The notes: generated by a model not told the origin, from the sequence alone. A stretch of DNA of 30,752 nucleotides from Lingula anatina (GCF_001039355.2 NW_019773625.1:175703-206454), one strand, 5' to 3'; positions 1-22,220 are shown, numbered from the stretch's first letter. Translations and numbers: made by a program.

Positions 1-271
1 TTTTTTATAATGAAAGTTTCTCATTATCTTCCAGATTATGTAAATATTGGGATAAAAAATCAGATAATTCTGGTTAAAGCTGGTAAAAAAAGCCTCATCC
101 CTGCCATCTGTTTTTGTAAACCAGCCCAAACAATCCATTACCTGCTTATAACAACAGGCTACATAAAATCTCTACATTAGATCCTCTGTACCATAATCTT
201 TAATTTTATACCAATAAAACAACACATGTACAGGGTATGTTTGACTTGTTTTACAAACAAACTCAACCTAC

Positions 272-8887
<8,616 letters not shown>

Positions 8888-9211
8888 TTTGACTATGCTA
8901 GCAGCTCTTTTTCATAAGTCTACTTCAGGAACATTGCTTTTTGTGTCCTAAAATGCAGTCGATTTATTGCTTCGAGTTTCGACTTTCGATAAATGGAGCC
9001 ACCGACGTTTCACAAAGTAGATGACAACAAAGTTTCTTCCACTAAGAAATTAACACCTTTATTAAACAGCTAGTAGAAAATGTAATGTAATTCATACTGT
9101 TAAATGCATATGTGAGGGAATTTTCAAAGCTTATATAAATATAAAAAGATAATTAAAAATACTTTTATGATCACTTTTAACCAACGCGGAAGAATATATC
9201 CTATATGAGAT

Positions 9212-9225
9212 TTTGACTTAGCAAC
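9212..9225 (+). promoter_or_regulatory. Candidate X-box (RFX site)
   Basis: TTTGACTTAGCAAC has a perfect right half-site (RGYAAC) and a left half matching GTTRCC at four of six positions, with the normal two-base spacer. RFX factors bind X-boxes in ciliary gene promoters of animals. Two mismatches keep this tentative. Confidence 0.4.
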
Positions 9226-9371
9226 CCATTACGCATGTGCAAACAGGTGCACGAGCTTTGAAACTATCAATAGATGTCAGTGTTAGTCCAAGAAGCACTA
9301 ACAGGATAATGGGAGCACCATATTTTCGCTATCTCATAAGCGCCACCTATATCAATGGCAATATTTACATT

Positions 9372-9383
9372 ATGGCGGACAAG
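9372..9383 (+). promoter_or_regulatory. Probable end of non-coding PACRGL exon 1 with ATGGCGG motif
   Basis: ATGGCGGACAAG is followed directly by a GTAATA donor. The ATGGCGG core is typical of YY1 sites just inside transcribed first exons. Joined to the acceptor at 9823 (TTTGGTCTTTCAG), this ATG opens only a 17-codon upstream frame that ends before the PACRGL start at 9889, so the exon is best read as 5' untranslated. The 5' end of the exon is not defined. Confidence 0.5.
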
Positions 9384-9823
9384 GTAATAACTTTGAAGCA
9401 TTTCTCAATTTTGAATGAATGATGAACAATCAACACTACTCTTTATTTGGATTAATCGCCTCGGTGTTATTCAATGGGACCGTTTACAATTGGCATAAAT
9501 GTAACAGTTGTGTTACATTTGCAGTAAGACACATGCTTAAATAAGTACTCATTTTTTAAGACTAATTTTGTGTAAACCTAAAAATACAAGCTTTGAAGTC
9601 TACAAGTTTACCATTACTTATAGTTGAGATCTCCACCATCTCACGATTGGACTTCACGGAATCTCTTGAACTTTCTCATAATTATTTGGATGAATGTCAC
9701 CTGTAGTAATTATCCTACACGATAGTTTGGCACATTCTTCTTTAGTAAGCAATCAGTTTGAAAAGTTACTTGGGTGATCTGCAGTTGCTGATATGTAACA
9801 CTTCTGTCTGTTTGGTCTTTCAG

Positions 9824-9888
9824 ATGAGATCAAGATATTGGAGTGTTTCAATCCACATTACATAAAGAAATAGTTTATGTGATAAACT
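9824..9888 (+). other. PACRGL 5' untranslated part of exon 2
   Basis: This stretch follows a good polypyrimidine/AG acceptor and precedes the start ATG. It has in-frame stops (TAA, TAG, TGA) upstream of the ATG at 9889, which supports that ATG as the true start. It also contains a minimal ATG-TGA upstream frame just before the start. Confidence 0.6.
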
Positions 9889-12048
<2,160 letters not shown>

Positions 12049-12701
12049 AAAAGCTTGGAAGTTGGTAGCCCACCTTCTGCCAAAGGGTATTCGTAGGGTT
12101 CATGGCTTTTGGTGTATTTCTGACTTTCTAGTCATTTTGGTAAAAAACATCATCAAAAACCAGGTAATTTATTCTTGTATAAAAGCTTTAAGGCATTGAA
12201 TTAGGAGATGTAGTAAAGTTAAACTCAGTTCTGCTGTGGTGAAAAACTGTGCATCAAATTAAATTCTTTTGAGAAACAATGCTGTGAATTGAGTTTCATG
12301 GTTTGAACTTTGCCAAGCATGAAAGCATTGTGCCTAGTAAGAATTTTTTCTCATTTGTACTTGAGATGAAGTTATAATTTTTATATTGCTGCAGTATTGT
12401 CCCTCTTTATCTATATTTAGTCTAGCATAAAAAACCAAAGTAAAATTACTCTTAAATTTGCCTTTTTTTAAGGCTAAGTAAAAATGAACAAAGTGTAAGA
12501 TGTGATATAAATTAATACTTTCATGATTTAATTTATAGAATAATGAAATTAAGTATGTTTTTGTGTGAAGTCAAAGCCCCTAAAAGTTGCAGTGTGAAAA
12601 AGAGGCACAGGTATTTAGTTCATTGATCTGAAAAATTGCTCACTTTTATGAGTTCATGTTGTTGTGTTATTATCAGAATTATTTAGTTATATGTAATACT
12701 A

Positions 12702-12707
12702 AATAAA
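12702..12707 (+). promoter_or_regulatory. Possible PACRGL polyadenylation signal
   Basis: AATAAA lies about 650 bases downstream of the stop codon; another occurs at 12959-12964. Both are preserved in the second copy of the duplication. No direct evidence chooses between them. Confidence 0.25.
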
Positions 12708-12737
12708 TCCTTATCACAAAGTAAAAAGAGAACATGT

Positions 12738-12760
12738 TTATTATTATTATTATTATTATT
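12738..12760. repeat. (TTA)n microsatellite, short allele
   Basis: About eight TTA units in the left copy of duplication 1. The equivalent tract in the right copy (15269-15330) is much longer. Confidence 0.9.
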
Positions 12761-14391
12761 TCTCTTTTAAAACATTGCTACTTTTCATAATCAGACAAAT
12801 TTGAAAAAAGGATTTAAGATAATGCATTTAAATGCATTTAAGATCTTTTGTAGGATTAAGTATAACTGATTAGCCTAAAACTGTTAAAAGTTTGAACACT
12901 TGACATTGGTTGTGAACTTTTATGCAAAACGGAACAAAACCAAATTTGAATTCTGCTGAATAAATGAGTGTATGATTACGAAAAAAAAGTCAGGTTCCCG
13001 TCTTTGAATGTGGGGGAAAGACGGACCGCTGTTTGAAACATAAGGTTTGATAAACAAACTGTTGAATGTACAGTTCTACTACTGCTTATATTGATCTCTT
13101 GCCTAACCTCAAAATTTATTCTTGTGGAGAGGAAATGTTAGTATTAGCTATAGAGTCATTTAATTTGCATTTTGAATAGAAAAACGTGGAAGTCTTTAGT
13201 GCGAGTACGTCTTTAGTGCATCTCTAATGTTCAATTAGGCCAGAAGGCAGGACTGGCAATGAACCCAGGTATGACAACGTCGTGGTATTCTTTGGCCATG
13301 AGGATCACTGCAGATTGTGTATGATATGGCCATTTTTCATTTTCAACGCTCGTCCTTCGTCAGCATATTAAGATGTTGATTAACAGATTAAAACATTTTT
13401 GATATATGTCCACAAATTAAGTAGTTAAATAACGTACCGTGATGTGAAGATACAGCTCATCCTCACAAAAAGCTCTGAAACTGTGACGATTGAGAGTGTT
13501 GTTGCGCACTTCTTACGTGAATTTTGGTGAAAACAAGAAAGGAACCAGCCCAGCGATTGGTGAAAAAGACTCGGGAGACTTGTATGCCCCCCTCCCCTCC
13601 AAAAGATCTACAGTGTCAGTAACTTTTATTATCAGAACTACTTGGTTGTTTCAGCCCTGGTATATTTATGCTTACTCTTTGAAGGGGAAGTGTGGGCGCT
13701 ATCTGACTCCATTGATACTTGCAGATAATTCAGAAACCGTCCTATCCGGAACAGATTTGTCACACTCAATGGTATCACTGCACTGACGGAAGCTTCTGAA
13801 CACAAGTAGATAAACATGATCATAATAAATCGCTCAGCACTCTGCGACCTTATATTTGTCGGGCATGCATCGTTTCTGGAGAATTTTACATGCAGTACAA
13901 ATCTCGACGAAAAAAAACCGTGCAAGCTGTTGCTGCAATTATTTCCCCAATGAAAAAAAAGGTCCATTCAATTGTCCGAAAAAACAACAAATTTCTGGTC
14001 ACTTCGTCTGAAGCGCTTTGGGAAATGATAAAATCATTTAGACCTAATGCTCAAATAGGCCCATAAAGCTTATTCTAGCTTGCAGCCCGCTTATGTAGCT
14101 AGGGTGAGTCCCATGATATATCCGTTATGTTCTACTTCGTTCTTCAACTGAAGAATTGTTTGCTATGTTACCGCGCCCATGCAAACAAAAACATAATTTT
14201 AGATGTCCTGTAGCCAGTTAACCCGTAGATTGCAAAGTTGCCATATTTTTGTTAAAAAAAAAAGTAATATGAAGAAAACTATATATTGGGTCGAATTTTT
14301 GAAACTTTACATCAATATATACGATGAACGATCGCGTTCATCTGAGATGTCTTATTAAGTATGCAAAGAGTACAGTACACCATGAAAACTA

Positions 14392-14392
14392 N
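14392..14392. other. Undetermined base at duplication junction
   Basis: A single N stands exactly between the two copies of duplication 1. The left copy runs up to it and the right copy starts at the next base. This is what a contig join looks like. Confidence 0.95.
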
Positions 14393-14519
14393 AATTATAC
14401 TGTTTGCTCAAGATTTAAATTATATCCTAATTGTATTGTTATAAAATGCTTTTTTACAAGTAACCGATAAGTACAATGATGAGAGAAGGTTTTGATACAA
14501 TTTTTTGTTTTTCTTTCAG

Positions 14520-14576
14520 GAATGTTTGCCAGTGATCAAATCAAAGATTCCCACCTATTCTTCTATATTTTCATAA
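14520..14576 (+). pseudogene. Second copy of the last PACRGL coding exon
   Basis: The acceptor, all 18 codons and the stop of the PACRGL terminal exon are repeated. The only coding difference is TCG to TCA in the last serine codon, which is synonymous. No upstream PACRGL exon accompanies it, so it cannot encode a protein alone. It could serve as an alternative terminal exon if the duplication is real, or be the other allele if the duplication is an assembly artefact. The latter is favoured. Confidence 0.85.
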
Positions 14577-15264
14577 AAAAGCTTGGAAGTTGGTAGCCCA
14601 CCTTCTGCCAAAGGGTATTCGTAGGGTTCATGGCTTTTGGTGTATTTCTGACTTTCTAGTCATTTTGGTAAAAAACATCATCAAAAACCAGGTAATTTAT
14701 TCTTGTATAAAAGCTTTAAGGCATTGGATTAGGAGATGTAGTAAAGTTAAAGTCAGTTCTGCTGTGGTGAAAAACTGTGCATCAAATTAAATTCTTTTGA
14801 GAAACAATGCTGTGAATTGAGTTTCATGGTTTGAACTTTGCCATGCATGAAAGCATTGTGCCTAGTAAGAATTTTTTCTCATTTGTACTTGAGATGAAGT
14901 TATAATTTTTATATTGCTGCAGTATTGTCCCTCTTTATCTATATTTAGTCTAGCATAAAAAACCAAAGTAAAATTACTCTTAAATTTGCCTTTTTTTAAG
15001 GCTAAGTAAAAATGAACCAAGTGTAAGATGTGATATAAATTAATACTTTCATGATTTAATTTATAAAATAATGAAATTAAGTATGTTTTTGTGTGAAGTC
15101 AAAGCCCCTAAAAGTTGCAGTGTGAAAAAGAGGCACAGGTATTTAGTTCATTGATCTGAAAAATTGCTCACTTTTATGAGTTCATGTTGTTGTGTTATTA
15201 TCAGAATTATTTAGTTATATGTAATACTAAATAAATCCTTATCACAAAGTAAAAAGAGAACATG

Positions 15265-15268
<4 letters not shown>

Positions 15269-15312
<44 letters not shown>

Positions 15313-15330
15313 ATTATTATTATTATTATT
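15269..15330. repeat. (TTA)n microsatellite, long allele
   Basis: About 62 bases of TTA repeat with one TTAATATTA interruption, in the right copy of duplication 1. The left copy has about 23 bases at this place. Confidence 0.9.
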
Positions 15331-16938
15331 TCTCTTTTAAAGCATTGGTACTTTTCATAATCAGACAAATTTGAAAAAAGGATAGCAAATGCATTTAAGA
15401 TCTTAGATGTAGGATTAAGTATATCTGATTAGCCTAAAACTGTTAAAAGTTTGAACACTTGACATTGGTTGTGAACTTTTATGCAAAACGGAACAAAACC
15501 AAATTTGAATTCTGCTGAATAAATGAGTGTATGATTACGGAAAAAAGTCAAGTTCCCGTCTTTGAATGTGGGGGAAAGACAGACCGCTGTTTGAAACATA
15601 AGGTTTGATAAACAAACTGTTGAATGTACTTCTACTACTGCTTATGTTGATCTCTTGACTAACCTCGAAATTTATTCTTGTGGAGAGGAAATGTTAGAAT
15701 TAGCTATAGAGTCATTTAATTTGCATTTTGAATAGAAAAACGAAGTCTTTAGTGCACCTCTAATGTTCAATTAGGCCAGAAGGCAGGACTGGCAATGAAC
15801 CCAGGTATGACAACGTCGTGGTATTCGTTGGCCATGAGGATCACTGCAGATTTGTATGATATGGCCATTTTTCATCTTCAACGCTCGTCCTTCGTCAGCA
15901 TATTAAGATGTTGATTAACAGATTAAAACATTTTTGATATATGTCCACAAATTAAGTAGTAAAATAACGTACCGTGATGTGAAGATACAGCTCATCCTCA
16001 CAAAAAGCTCTGAAACTGTGACGATTGAGAGTGTTATTGCGCACTTCTTACGTGAATTTTGGTGAAAACAAGAAAGGAACCAGCCCAGCGATTGGTGAAA
16101 AAGACTCGGGAGACTTGTATGCCCCCCCCCCCCTCCCTTCCAAGAGATCTACAGTGTCAGTAACTTTTATTATCAGAACTACTTGGTTGTTTCAGCCCTG
16201 GTATATTTATGCTTACTCTTTGAAGGGGAAGTGTGGGCGCTATCTGACTCCATTGATACTTGCAAATAATTCAGAAACCGTCCTATCCGGAACAGATTTG
16301 TCACACTCGATGGTATCACTGCACTGACGGAAGCTTCTGAACACAAGTAGATAAACATGATCATAATAAATCGCTCAGCACTCTGCGACCTTATATTTGT
16401 CGGGCATGCATCGTTTCTGGAGAATTTTACATGCAGTACATATCTCGACGAAAAAAAAAACCCGTGCAAGCTGTTGCTGCAAATATTTCCCCAATGAAAA
16501 AAAAAGGTCCATTCAATTGTCCGAAAAAACAACAAATTTCTGGTCACTTCGTCTGAAGCGCTTTGGGAAATGATAAAATCATTTAGACCTAATGCTCAAA
16601 TAGGCCCATAAAGCTTATTCTAGCTTGTAGCCCGCTTATGTAGCTAGGGTGAGTCCCATGATATATCCGTTATGTTCTACTTCGTTCTTCAACTGAAGAA
16701 TTGTTTGCTATGTTACCGCGCCCATGCAAACAAAAACATAATTTTAGATGTCCTGTAGCCAGTTAACCCGTAGATTGCAAAGTTGCCATATTTTTGTTGA
16801 AAAAAAAAAGTAATATGAAGAAAACTATATATTGGGTCGAATTTTTGAAACTTTACATCAATATATACGATGAACGATCGCGTTCATCTGAGATGTCTTA
16901 TTAAGTATGCAAAGAGTACAGTACACCATGAAAATTAC

Positions 16939-18228
16939 TGTCAGCCGTACTCTGTGGTGTGCTGGCTACGGTCAAGTGCTAGACTCAGACTGGAGAGAAA
17001 AGGTGGAGGTAAGATTATATAGATATTCTCATTATAATAATGGATCAGTATATAGTAAGCAAATGAAAAGTCGTCACATCTCGTGACTCGTTCTATATTG
17101 AAAAGTCTCGGAACAAAAACCCAACATATCACTGTCATCTCAATTTCTGTTATGTGACCTCAAAATCTGCATTTGTTTTGCCACGTGCCAAGTCCGTGCC
17201 AAGCACTCTGCAGGTAGAAGCCTTCACTTGACGTACATATGGTTGATTATATAACTAGAAATTAAATAGAATATGAATATTGGTTCAAATATAATAATTT
17301 TAATTTATTCTAAACATTTACAACCTCCTTGTAGTAAGCACCACGTTCGCTGGCAAAGGTAGTTATTCAATTTGCCTCGGAGGGGAAGTTTTATATTGTT
17401 TGCATTATTAGATCCGCACCAGTCGCTGCCAACCAAGATATCCCCTTGCCGCCAGATCGCAGGATTTCCTGCGAAAAAGTAGACATTAGTAGTCGGTGAA
17501 TAGTAAGTCGCCGGTAAGAGGACTGGGTAAGTGTTGGGTGAAATATCAGAAGTGTTTAACAGATGGAGCACTTTGAAGTATTGCCAATTTGTTCAAAATT
17601 TGAGTTTCATAACACAAGTTCAGCACGACACTGGCACAGTTATCCTGCATTCCGGTGAGTTAAGTTCTAGCAATGCCAGCAAGAGGTAAGCGAGAGCAGA
17701 AAGACATAAAACGCACTAGGGTACGATTACAGGTTTTTAGCGTGGATGCTGTTCAGGCTGTTTGTTATGTGTTACTTTCCGCTGAGGGCGATTTCAGTTT
17801 TGGGTGAATGATGAATGTTTTATGTCCTATTTAAGAACAATTTGAACTCTACCAACTTCATGCATATTAGAATCTCGATAATAATGTTTGTGGTTTGGAA
17901 CATGGAGAGATAACACGCCGTTATTGGCAACTGTGCAGAGTTGTGACACCTAATTTACTGAACTAAAAGTCACCACGATCACGACTTAAGAATTAGAAGA
18001 GTGTGGGAAGCTTTCGTAGTCTTTACTCAGAGTTCAGAACCACGAACCACAATTCTGTAACAGAACTCCTCATGAAAGTAAAGTTATCCGTATCTGCTGT
18101 CTACCAGTGAAGCCTATTACACCGTAGCAGTACTAAGATGCTCATAGATATTTTGATATATTATTATGTGTCTCATCTTGCATATAGTATTTGAAAACTC
18201 CAGATCTCTGCCAGAGCAATAAATGCAT
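16939..18228. other. Unique spacer between the two duplications
   Basis: About 1.3 kb without a recognisable gene. It contains donor-like sites on the plus strand (for example GGTGGAG followed by GTAAGA at 17009, and GTAAGC at 17685). These could end a non-coding first exon of the downstream FRRS1-like gene, but none can be assigned. A 7-base-arm inverted repeat (CGCAGGA/TCCTGCG) lies at 17458-17473, and a CACGTG E-box lies near 17182. Confidence 0.4.
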
Positions 18229-18252
18229 GGGGGGGGGGGGGGGGGGGGGGGG
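18229..18252. repeat. G homopolymer
   Basis: Twenty-four G in a row at the left end of duplication 2. The right copy starts inside the equivalent G-tract, immediately after an N at 21778. Confidence 0.95.
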
Positions 18253-18532
18253 CTACTGAGTAACTAGAAATCTTGATCTTGGAAAACTGAATACGGCGTA
18301 ATGTTAGACGACAACGAAGGCAGGTATTTTCAGTGGCGGATAGCAATCTGACAGTCCGTCACGCGAAGCCCCGTTTCATGAAAGTGAAATTTGTTCCAGG
18401 TTTAATCCAGAAAATTTTAGTTTGTTTTGATCAAAGAAAAATGTATAGCGGTTAATTAACTTGAAATAAAACATAGTTTTGTCATTTCTTTCTTCTTTTT
18501 GAGAAAATGAATAAAGTCTTCTAGGAGACCAG

Positions 18533-18680
18533 GGGCCCGTATCTCGAAAGCATCGCGCATTGATACCGTGCGCAAGCGTCTCGATTCCATAACTCGCCCA
18601 TACTCGCCCCATATAATACATTGTAGCCTCTATGTGATATCGCTATTCGCAATACCCGATGCTTTCGAGATACGGGGCCC
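18533..18680. mobile_element. MITE-like inverted-repeat element, left copy
   Basis: A 148-base element with near-perfect terminal inverted repeats. The left end (18533-18555) starts GGGCCCGTATCTCGAAAGC and the right end (18657-18680) is its reverse complement with one extra C in the C-run. The interior encodes nothing. No clear target-site duplication is visible. It looks like a non-autonomous DNA transposon or foldback element. Confidence 0.7.
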
Positions 18681-19372
18681 AGGACCATATGCAGGATATT
18701 TATTGTGATGTGGCCTACAATATTTTATCCGCACTGAATAAGCCTGCCTTTTGACTTCGTATACCAGTAAATACGCGGACATACCATGGTCATAACAACG
18801 TTGATAAGTGAGCAAACCCCACCACTAAACAACCGTATTATCAATATTCACCTGAAATACAAATAGATGCAGTACACGTATCTGTTTAAGAGGTAGCCTC
18901 ATTATTCAATCAAGGGGAGGGGACAGTTTCATCATCCTATTTGTCTAGAGATGTAAGGTGCACGTGATGTTACGAAATATGTTAGACCTTCTTTGGAGCC
19001 TTGACACACTGCTCAGTGCACCACTGTATTAAACAGCATTTCACATATAAATAAACATGCAAAGAGCTGCTATTTTTTTTATTAATTTCCTCTTTAAACA
19101 CCCAAATATCCTAGTTTCCTAGGTTGAACACCTGTTAAGACACGCCTGATGTGACGAAGGGACTGTGTTCAGGGTTTAACGTAAAGAGTTGATCACAGTC
19201 AGTATTGACCCCTTTTTTGACACCACGCCCCACCCTTTAGTCCCTAGTAACTAAACACAGTGCTTTGGGTTATCAGTTGGTAAAAGATAAACTGTATCAA
19301 AAGTATGCTAGCTGCGTTTGAGAATGTCCAAAAATCATACGTGTGACATATCTCGCAAAACATCTTAGTCAG

Positions 19373-19417
19373 ATTAGTCAGATATTAAAAAAGATAAGTC
19401 AGATATTAAAAAAGATA
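19373..19417. repeat. Short tandem repeat, about 21-base unit
   Basis: Two units of AGTCAGATATTAAAAAAGAT(A) in tandem, preceded by partial AGTCAG units. The same array is in the right copy near 22915-22958. Confidence 0.7.
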
Positions 19418-20737
19418 AATCGCCATTAAATAAAAGTAGACCTACCTGATGTCTATATTTCAGTCCGAAAAGGACTGGAAGACATGGCGGTTTAATCGAC
19501 TGACCAGTCATTTAGAATTAAATTATTTAATTGTAATTTGAAAAGGTATAAAACGTCTAGTCTAAGTGCACAGACCATGATTTGGGAGTAGACGGAATAA
19601 CCGGTAGTTTTTCGAGGAAAATTCGATTTGGAGTGGAAATCCCGGGCGAGACTCCTTTAAGGTTGTATAATTTCCATTCAATTTATCATTTAAGAAGATG
19701 CATTCCTGCTGCAAATAATGCGTTTTATTAATGCATGTCCTATTTATGAACATCGCTTAAAGGCAAAAGTAAACTATGGCCCGCTAATTTACATCCAGTT
19801 TCTGAATCTCTCCATCTCACTTATAGCAACTCGTAGACGCGTCATTAAAATGAAGAGGCAGCGTCGTTAACGTTATTCCTCCATCAGAAGAAACAGTTTC
19901 ATCATCCTGCTTGTCCAGAGTCGTATACTATCACAAAATCGTTACCATATCTTCTAATTAAGCATCACGGGAAGAGAAACAATTGCATAATACACCGAAA
20001 CTTAACAATGCATCAAGCAAGGCGTCTGAACGCACTCTGCCAATCTTTTTGTATAATGATGAATTAAAAATGCACTTGAATATCTGTTCATTTTGGTATC
20101 GGTGTGTGACATCATTCTAGAATTGTTGTTTAACTTTTCAAACTTTTCATTGTGACATATCAGTGTGTAATAAGCTAGAATTATTTTGAGGGGTCTTCTT
20201 ATTTTCCAAAGACTAAGTTCAAACGTTAGTGAGACGTTTTTTTCTCAGAATTCAATGAATTCTTTGGAATGGTATGAAGGTATTCCCTCTCATATCTGTT
20301 CAGCAAGAGGATCAGTTTATGTAAACTCCCAAAAGGGACATCTTTAACGATTTCCCTCAATATAACCTTTCGTGTTTACAAATGTCCCTCTTCCACGGAC
20401 GTTGAAAGGCAATTTATTTGTAGACAATGGGTCCTTAGCAACAAGAACGAAAGTGCGTAAAAATATTGCGCAATGATTGGAACAGAGCTGCAAATGATAA
20501 TGCTTGATAACCAGCGAACGGATGACGTTCTTCAATGAGTCGTGTTTTTTATCCTTTAACGGGAAACGCTTGCTTGATTACTATCGCAGCCAAGCCTTCC
20601 ATTTTCATCTTAAGGCAATGCAGCAGGCATAGCAATCAGTTAGCAAATTTGGGACACTCGTCTGAATAGGCCATAAATGGGTTGCCTATTGTGAATAACG
20701 TACCAGAGTTTCCAAGCACAGGAAAAATCCTCAACAG

Positions 20738-20922
20738 GCACGTAGCCGGGGGGTGGGGGGTGGGGGGTTTCGGGAGGTTCGAAAGAACCACCCTTTTTGC
20801 TGGGAAAAGGTCCACTCTGGGTAAAATTTGGGTTATGTTCTTGAGGATTTTATGGCAAAAGGTCCACTTTTTCAGAAAACGAACCCCCCCCCCCTCTGAA
20901 ATTGCTGGCGGCTACGGGCCCG
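20738..20922. mobile_element. G/C-run-bounded dispersed repeat element
   Basis: The ends form an imperfect inverted repeat: CGTAGCCGGGGGG at the left, and CCCCCC then GGCGGCTACGGGCCC at the right. Internally AAAGGTCCACT occurs twice. It resembles short non-autonomous elements scattered through many marine invertebrate genomes; that comparison is from general knowledge, not a search. In the right copy only its right part survives (23449-23592). Confidence 0.5.
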
Positions 20923-21777
20923 CTCTAGTATAGCTAGTACAGGATTCGCCCCTGACACGCGACTTTCTACTCATACCCCCTTCCCCGTTTGTCTACAGTA
21001 CGAGTATTTATGTGGCAGGAAGGTATGATAATCTGGATTTAACCAGGCTAAGGTGTTTGCATAACATGTAGAAGAGGGGTGCATCAGAGCACGAGACTAA
21101 ATAATTTAATTTTCTTATATTTCGTCACTCTTATGTGTATGAAATCCAAGTCATCTTCATGGAACATGTAATTTTGCTGTTTTTGGTTCCGTGTGTCTGT
21201 TTGTCCGTTAACAACATTGTGGAGAAGGTTTTGGGCGGATTTTGGGGAATTTTTTAGAAACTGTTGGGAGCGAACCAAGTGTCAAACGGTTAGACTTTGC
21301 TGGTGACCAATTAAATAATCAATTAGTTAATTAAAAAAGTAGGTTTGTCTGTCAGCAACATTATGCGAAACGTAGATTTTGTTGAAATTTTCAGGACAGG
21401 TCAGAAATGAACAACTCTTCACTTATAAAAACAGATTCATCATGTCCACGCACAAAATATTTACCAGGTTTATACCCAAAGAATTCTACAAGGAACAGGC
21501 TACATACATGTACATAAAATTACTTAGCATTCTACACCAAATGATAAGTTATCAACACACATCTAACATGAATGGCACTTGAAACGATCACTTCCACTTT
21601 ATACTCCTTGACAGATGACGAGTTTCACAGAATTTTTTCACATTATTTGACTAAATGCACATTCGAGACGCAATCTTTGACCCATCATACACGATGTGCT
21701 GAAGACACAAAACAACTAAGCAAGTCCGACATATAGAAAAAAGGCATTCATACACTTTTACGTGCCACTACAAACAT

Positions 21778-21778
21778 N
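21778..21778. other. Undetermined base at duplication junction
   Basis: A single N lies exactly between the two copies of duplication 2, with the right copy restarting in a G-run. Confidence 0.95.
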
Positions 21779-22072
21779 GGGGGGGGGAGGGGCTATTGAG
21801 TAACTAGAAATCTTGATCTTGGAAAACTGAATACGGCGTAATGTTAGACGACAACGAAGGCAGGTATTTTCAGTGGCGGATAGCAATCTGACAGTCCGTC
21901 ACGCAAAGCCCCGTTTCATGAAAGTGAAATTTGTTCCAGGTTTAATCCAGAAAATTTTAGTTTGTTTTGATCAAAGAAAAATGTATAGCGGTTAATTAAC
22001 TTGAAATAAAACATAGTTTTGTCATTTCTTTCTTCTTTTTGAGAAAATGAATAAAGTCTTCTAGGAGACCAG

Positions 22073-22220
22073 GGGCCCGTATCTCGAAAGCATCGCGCAT
22101 TGCTACCGTGCGCAAGCGTCTCGATTCCATAACTCACCCATACTCGCCCCATATAATACATTGTAGCCTCTATGTGATATCGCTATTCGCAATACCCGAT
22201 GCTTTCGAGATACGGGGCCC
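22073..22220. mobile_element. MITE-like inverted-repeat element, right copy
   Basis: The same element as at 18533-18680, at the homologous position in the right copy and the same length, with a few substitutions (for example GATACC to GCTACC). It is shared by duplication, not independently inserted. Confidence 0.7.

Larger units (their letters stand above)
8888..9383. promoter_or_regulatory. Shared divergent promoter region of CFAP46 and PACRGL
   Basis: About 0.5 kb separates the CFAP46 start codon (8887, minus) from the likely 3' end of the first, non-coding PACRGL exon (9383, plus). It contains an RFX X-box-like site at 9212-9225, a forkhead-like TATTTAC at 9362-9368, and an ATGGCGG (YY1-type) motif at 9372-9378. 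An AT-rich TATA-like stretch lies near 9129-9146. Head-to-head spacing and two ciliary products suggest one bidirectional regulatory region. This is inferred; no transcription start is directly visible. Confidence 0.6.
14393..16938 (+). repeat. Large direct duplication 1, right copy
   Basis: Near-identical to 11865-14391 over its whole length, about 2.55 kb. It differs by scattered single-base changes, homopolymer length, an expanded TTA tract (15269-15330) and short deletions, for example a shorter equivalent of 13191-13217. It carries the last PACRGL exon but not exons 2-7. After about 16938 the sequence becomes unique. Confidence 0.9.
18229..21777 (+). repeat. Large direct duplication 2, left copy
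   Basis: About 3.55 kb, repeated at 21779-24326 with high identity. It carries about 0.87 kb (19915-20780) and about 0.12 kb (roughly 21550-21670) that the right copy lacks. It contains inverted-repeat elements but no recognisable gene; open frames in it are short and without family resemblance. Confidence 0.9.

Noticed and set aside
1-271. Further CFAP46 exon at the left edge
   Set aside because: No segment with matching acceptor, donor and open frame could be found; treated as intron.
13490-13786. Open frame of 98 codons with a near-identical 100-codon twin at 16025-16327
   Set aside because: The similarity comes from the 2.5-kb duplication, not from protein constraint. Length changes in the C-run alter the frame content, there is no family resemblance, and no splice or promoter context supports a gene.
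13638-13967. Minus-strand open frame of 109 codons with a 122-codon twin at 16179-16547
   Set aside because: It overlaps the plus-strand frame and is repeated for the same reason. Indels in A-runs change its upstream part, and it has no recognisable domain.
17458-17473. Short palindrome CGCAGGA-TT-TCCTGCG
   Set aside because: Seven-base arms are expected by chance in a window this size, and no flanking repeats or operator context were seen.
18376-18621. Minus-strand open frame shared with 21916-22161
   Set aside because: It runs through the left end of the MITE-like element and is conserved only because the region is duplicated.
20682-20933. Plus-strand open frame over the G-rich repeat
   Set aside because: It is a translation of the dispersed repeat and its homopolymers, and is not preserved in the right copy.
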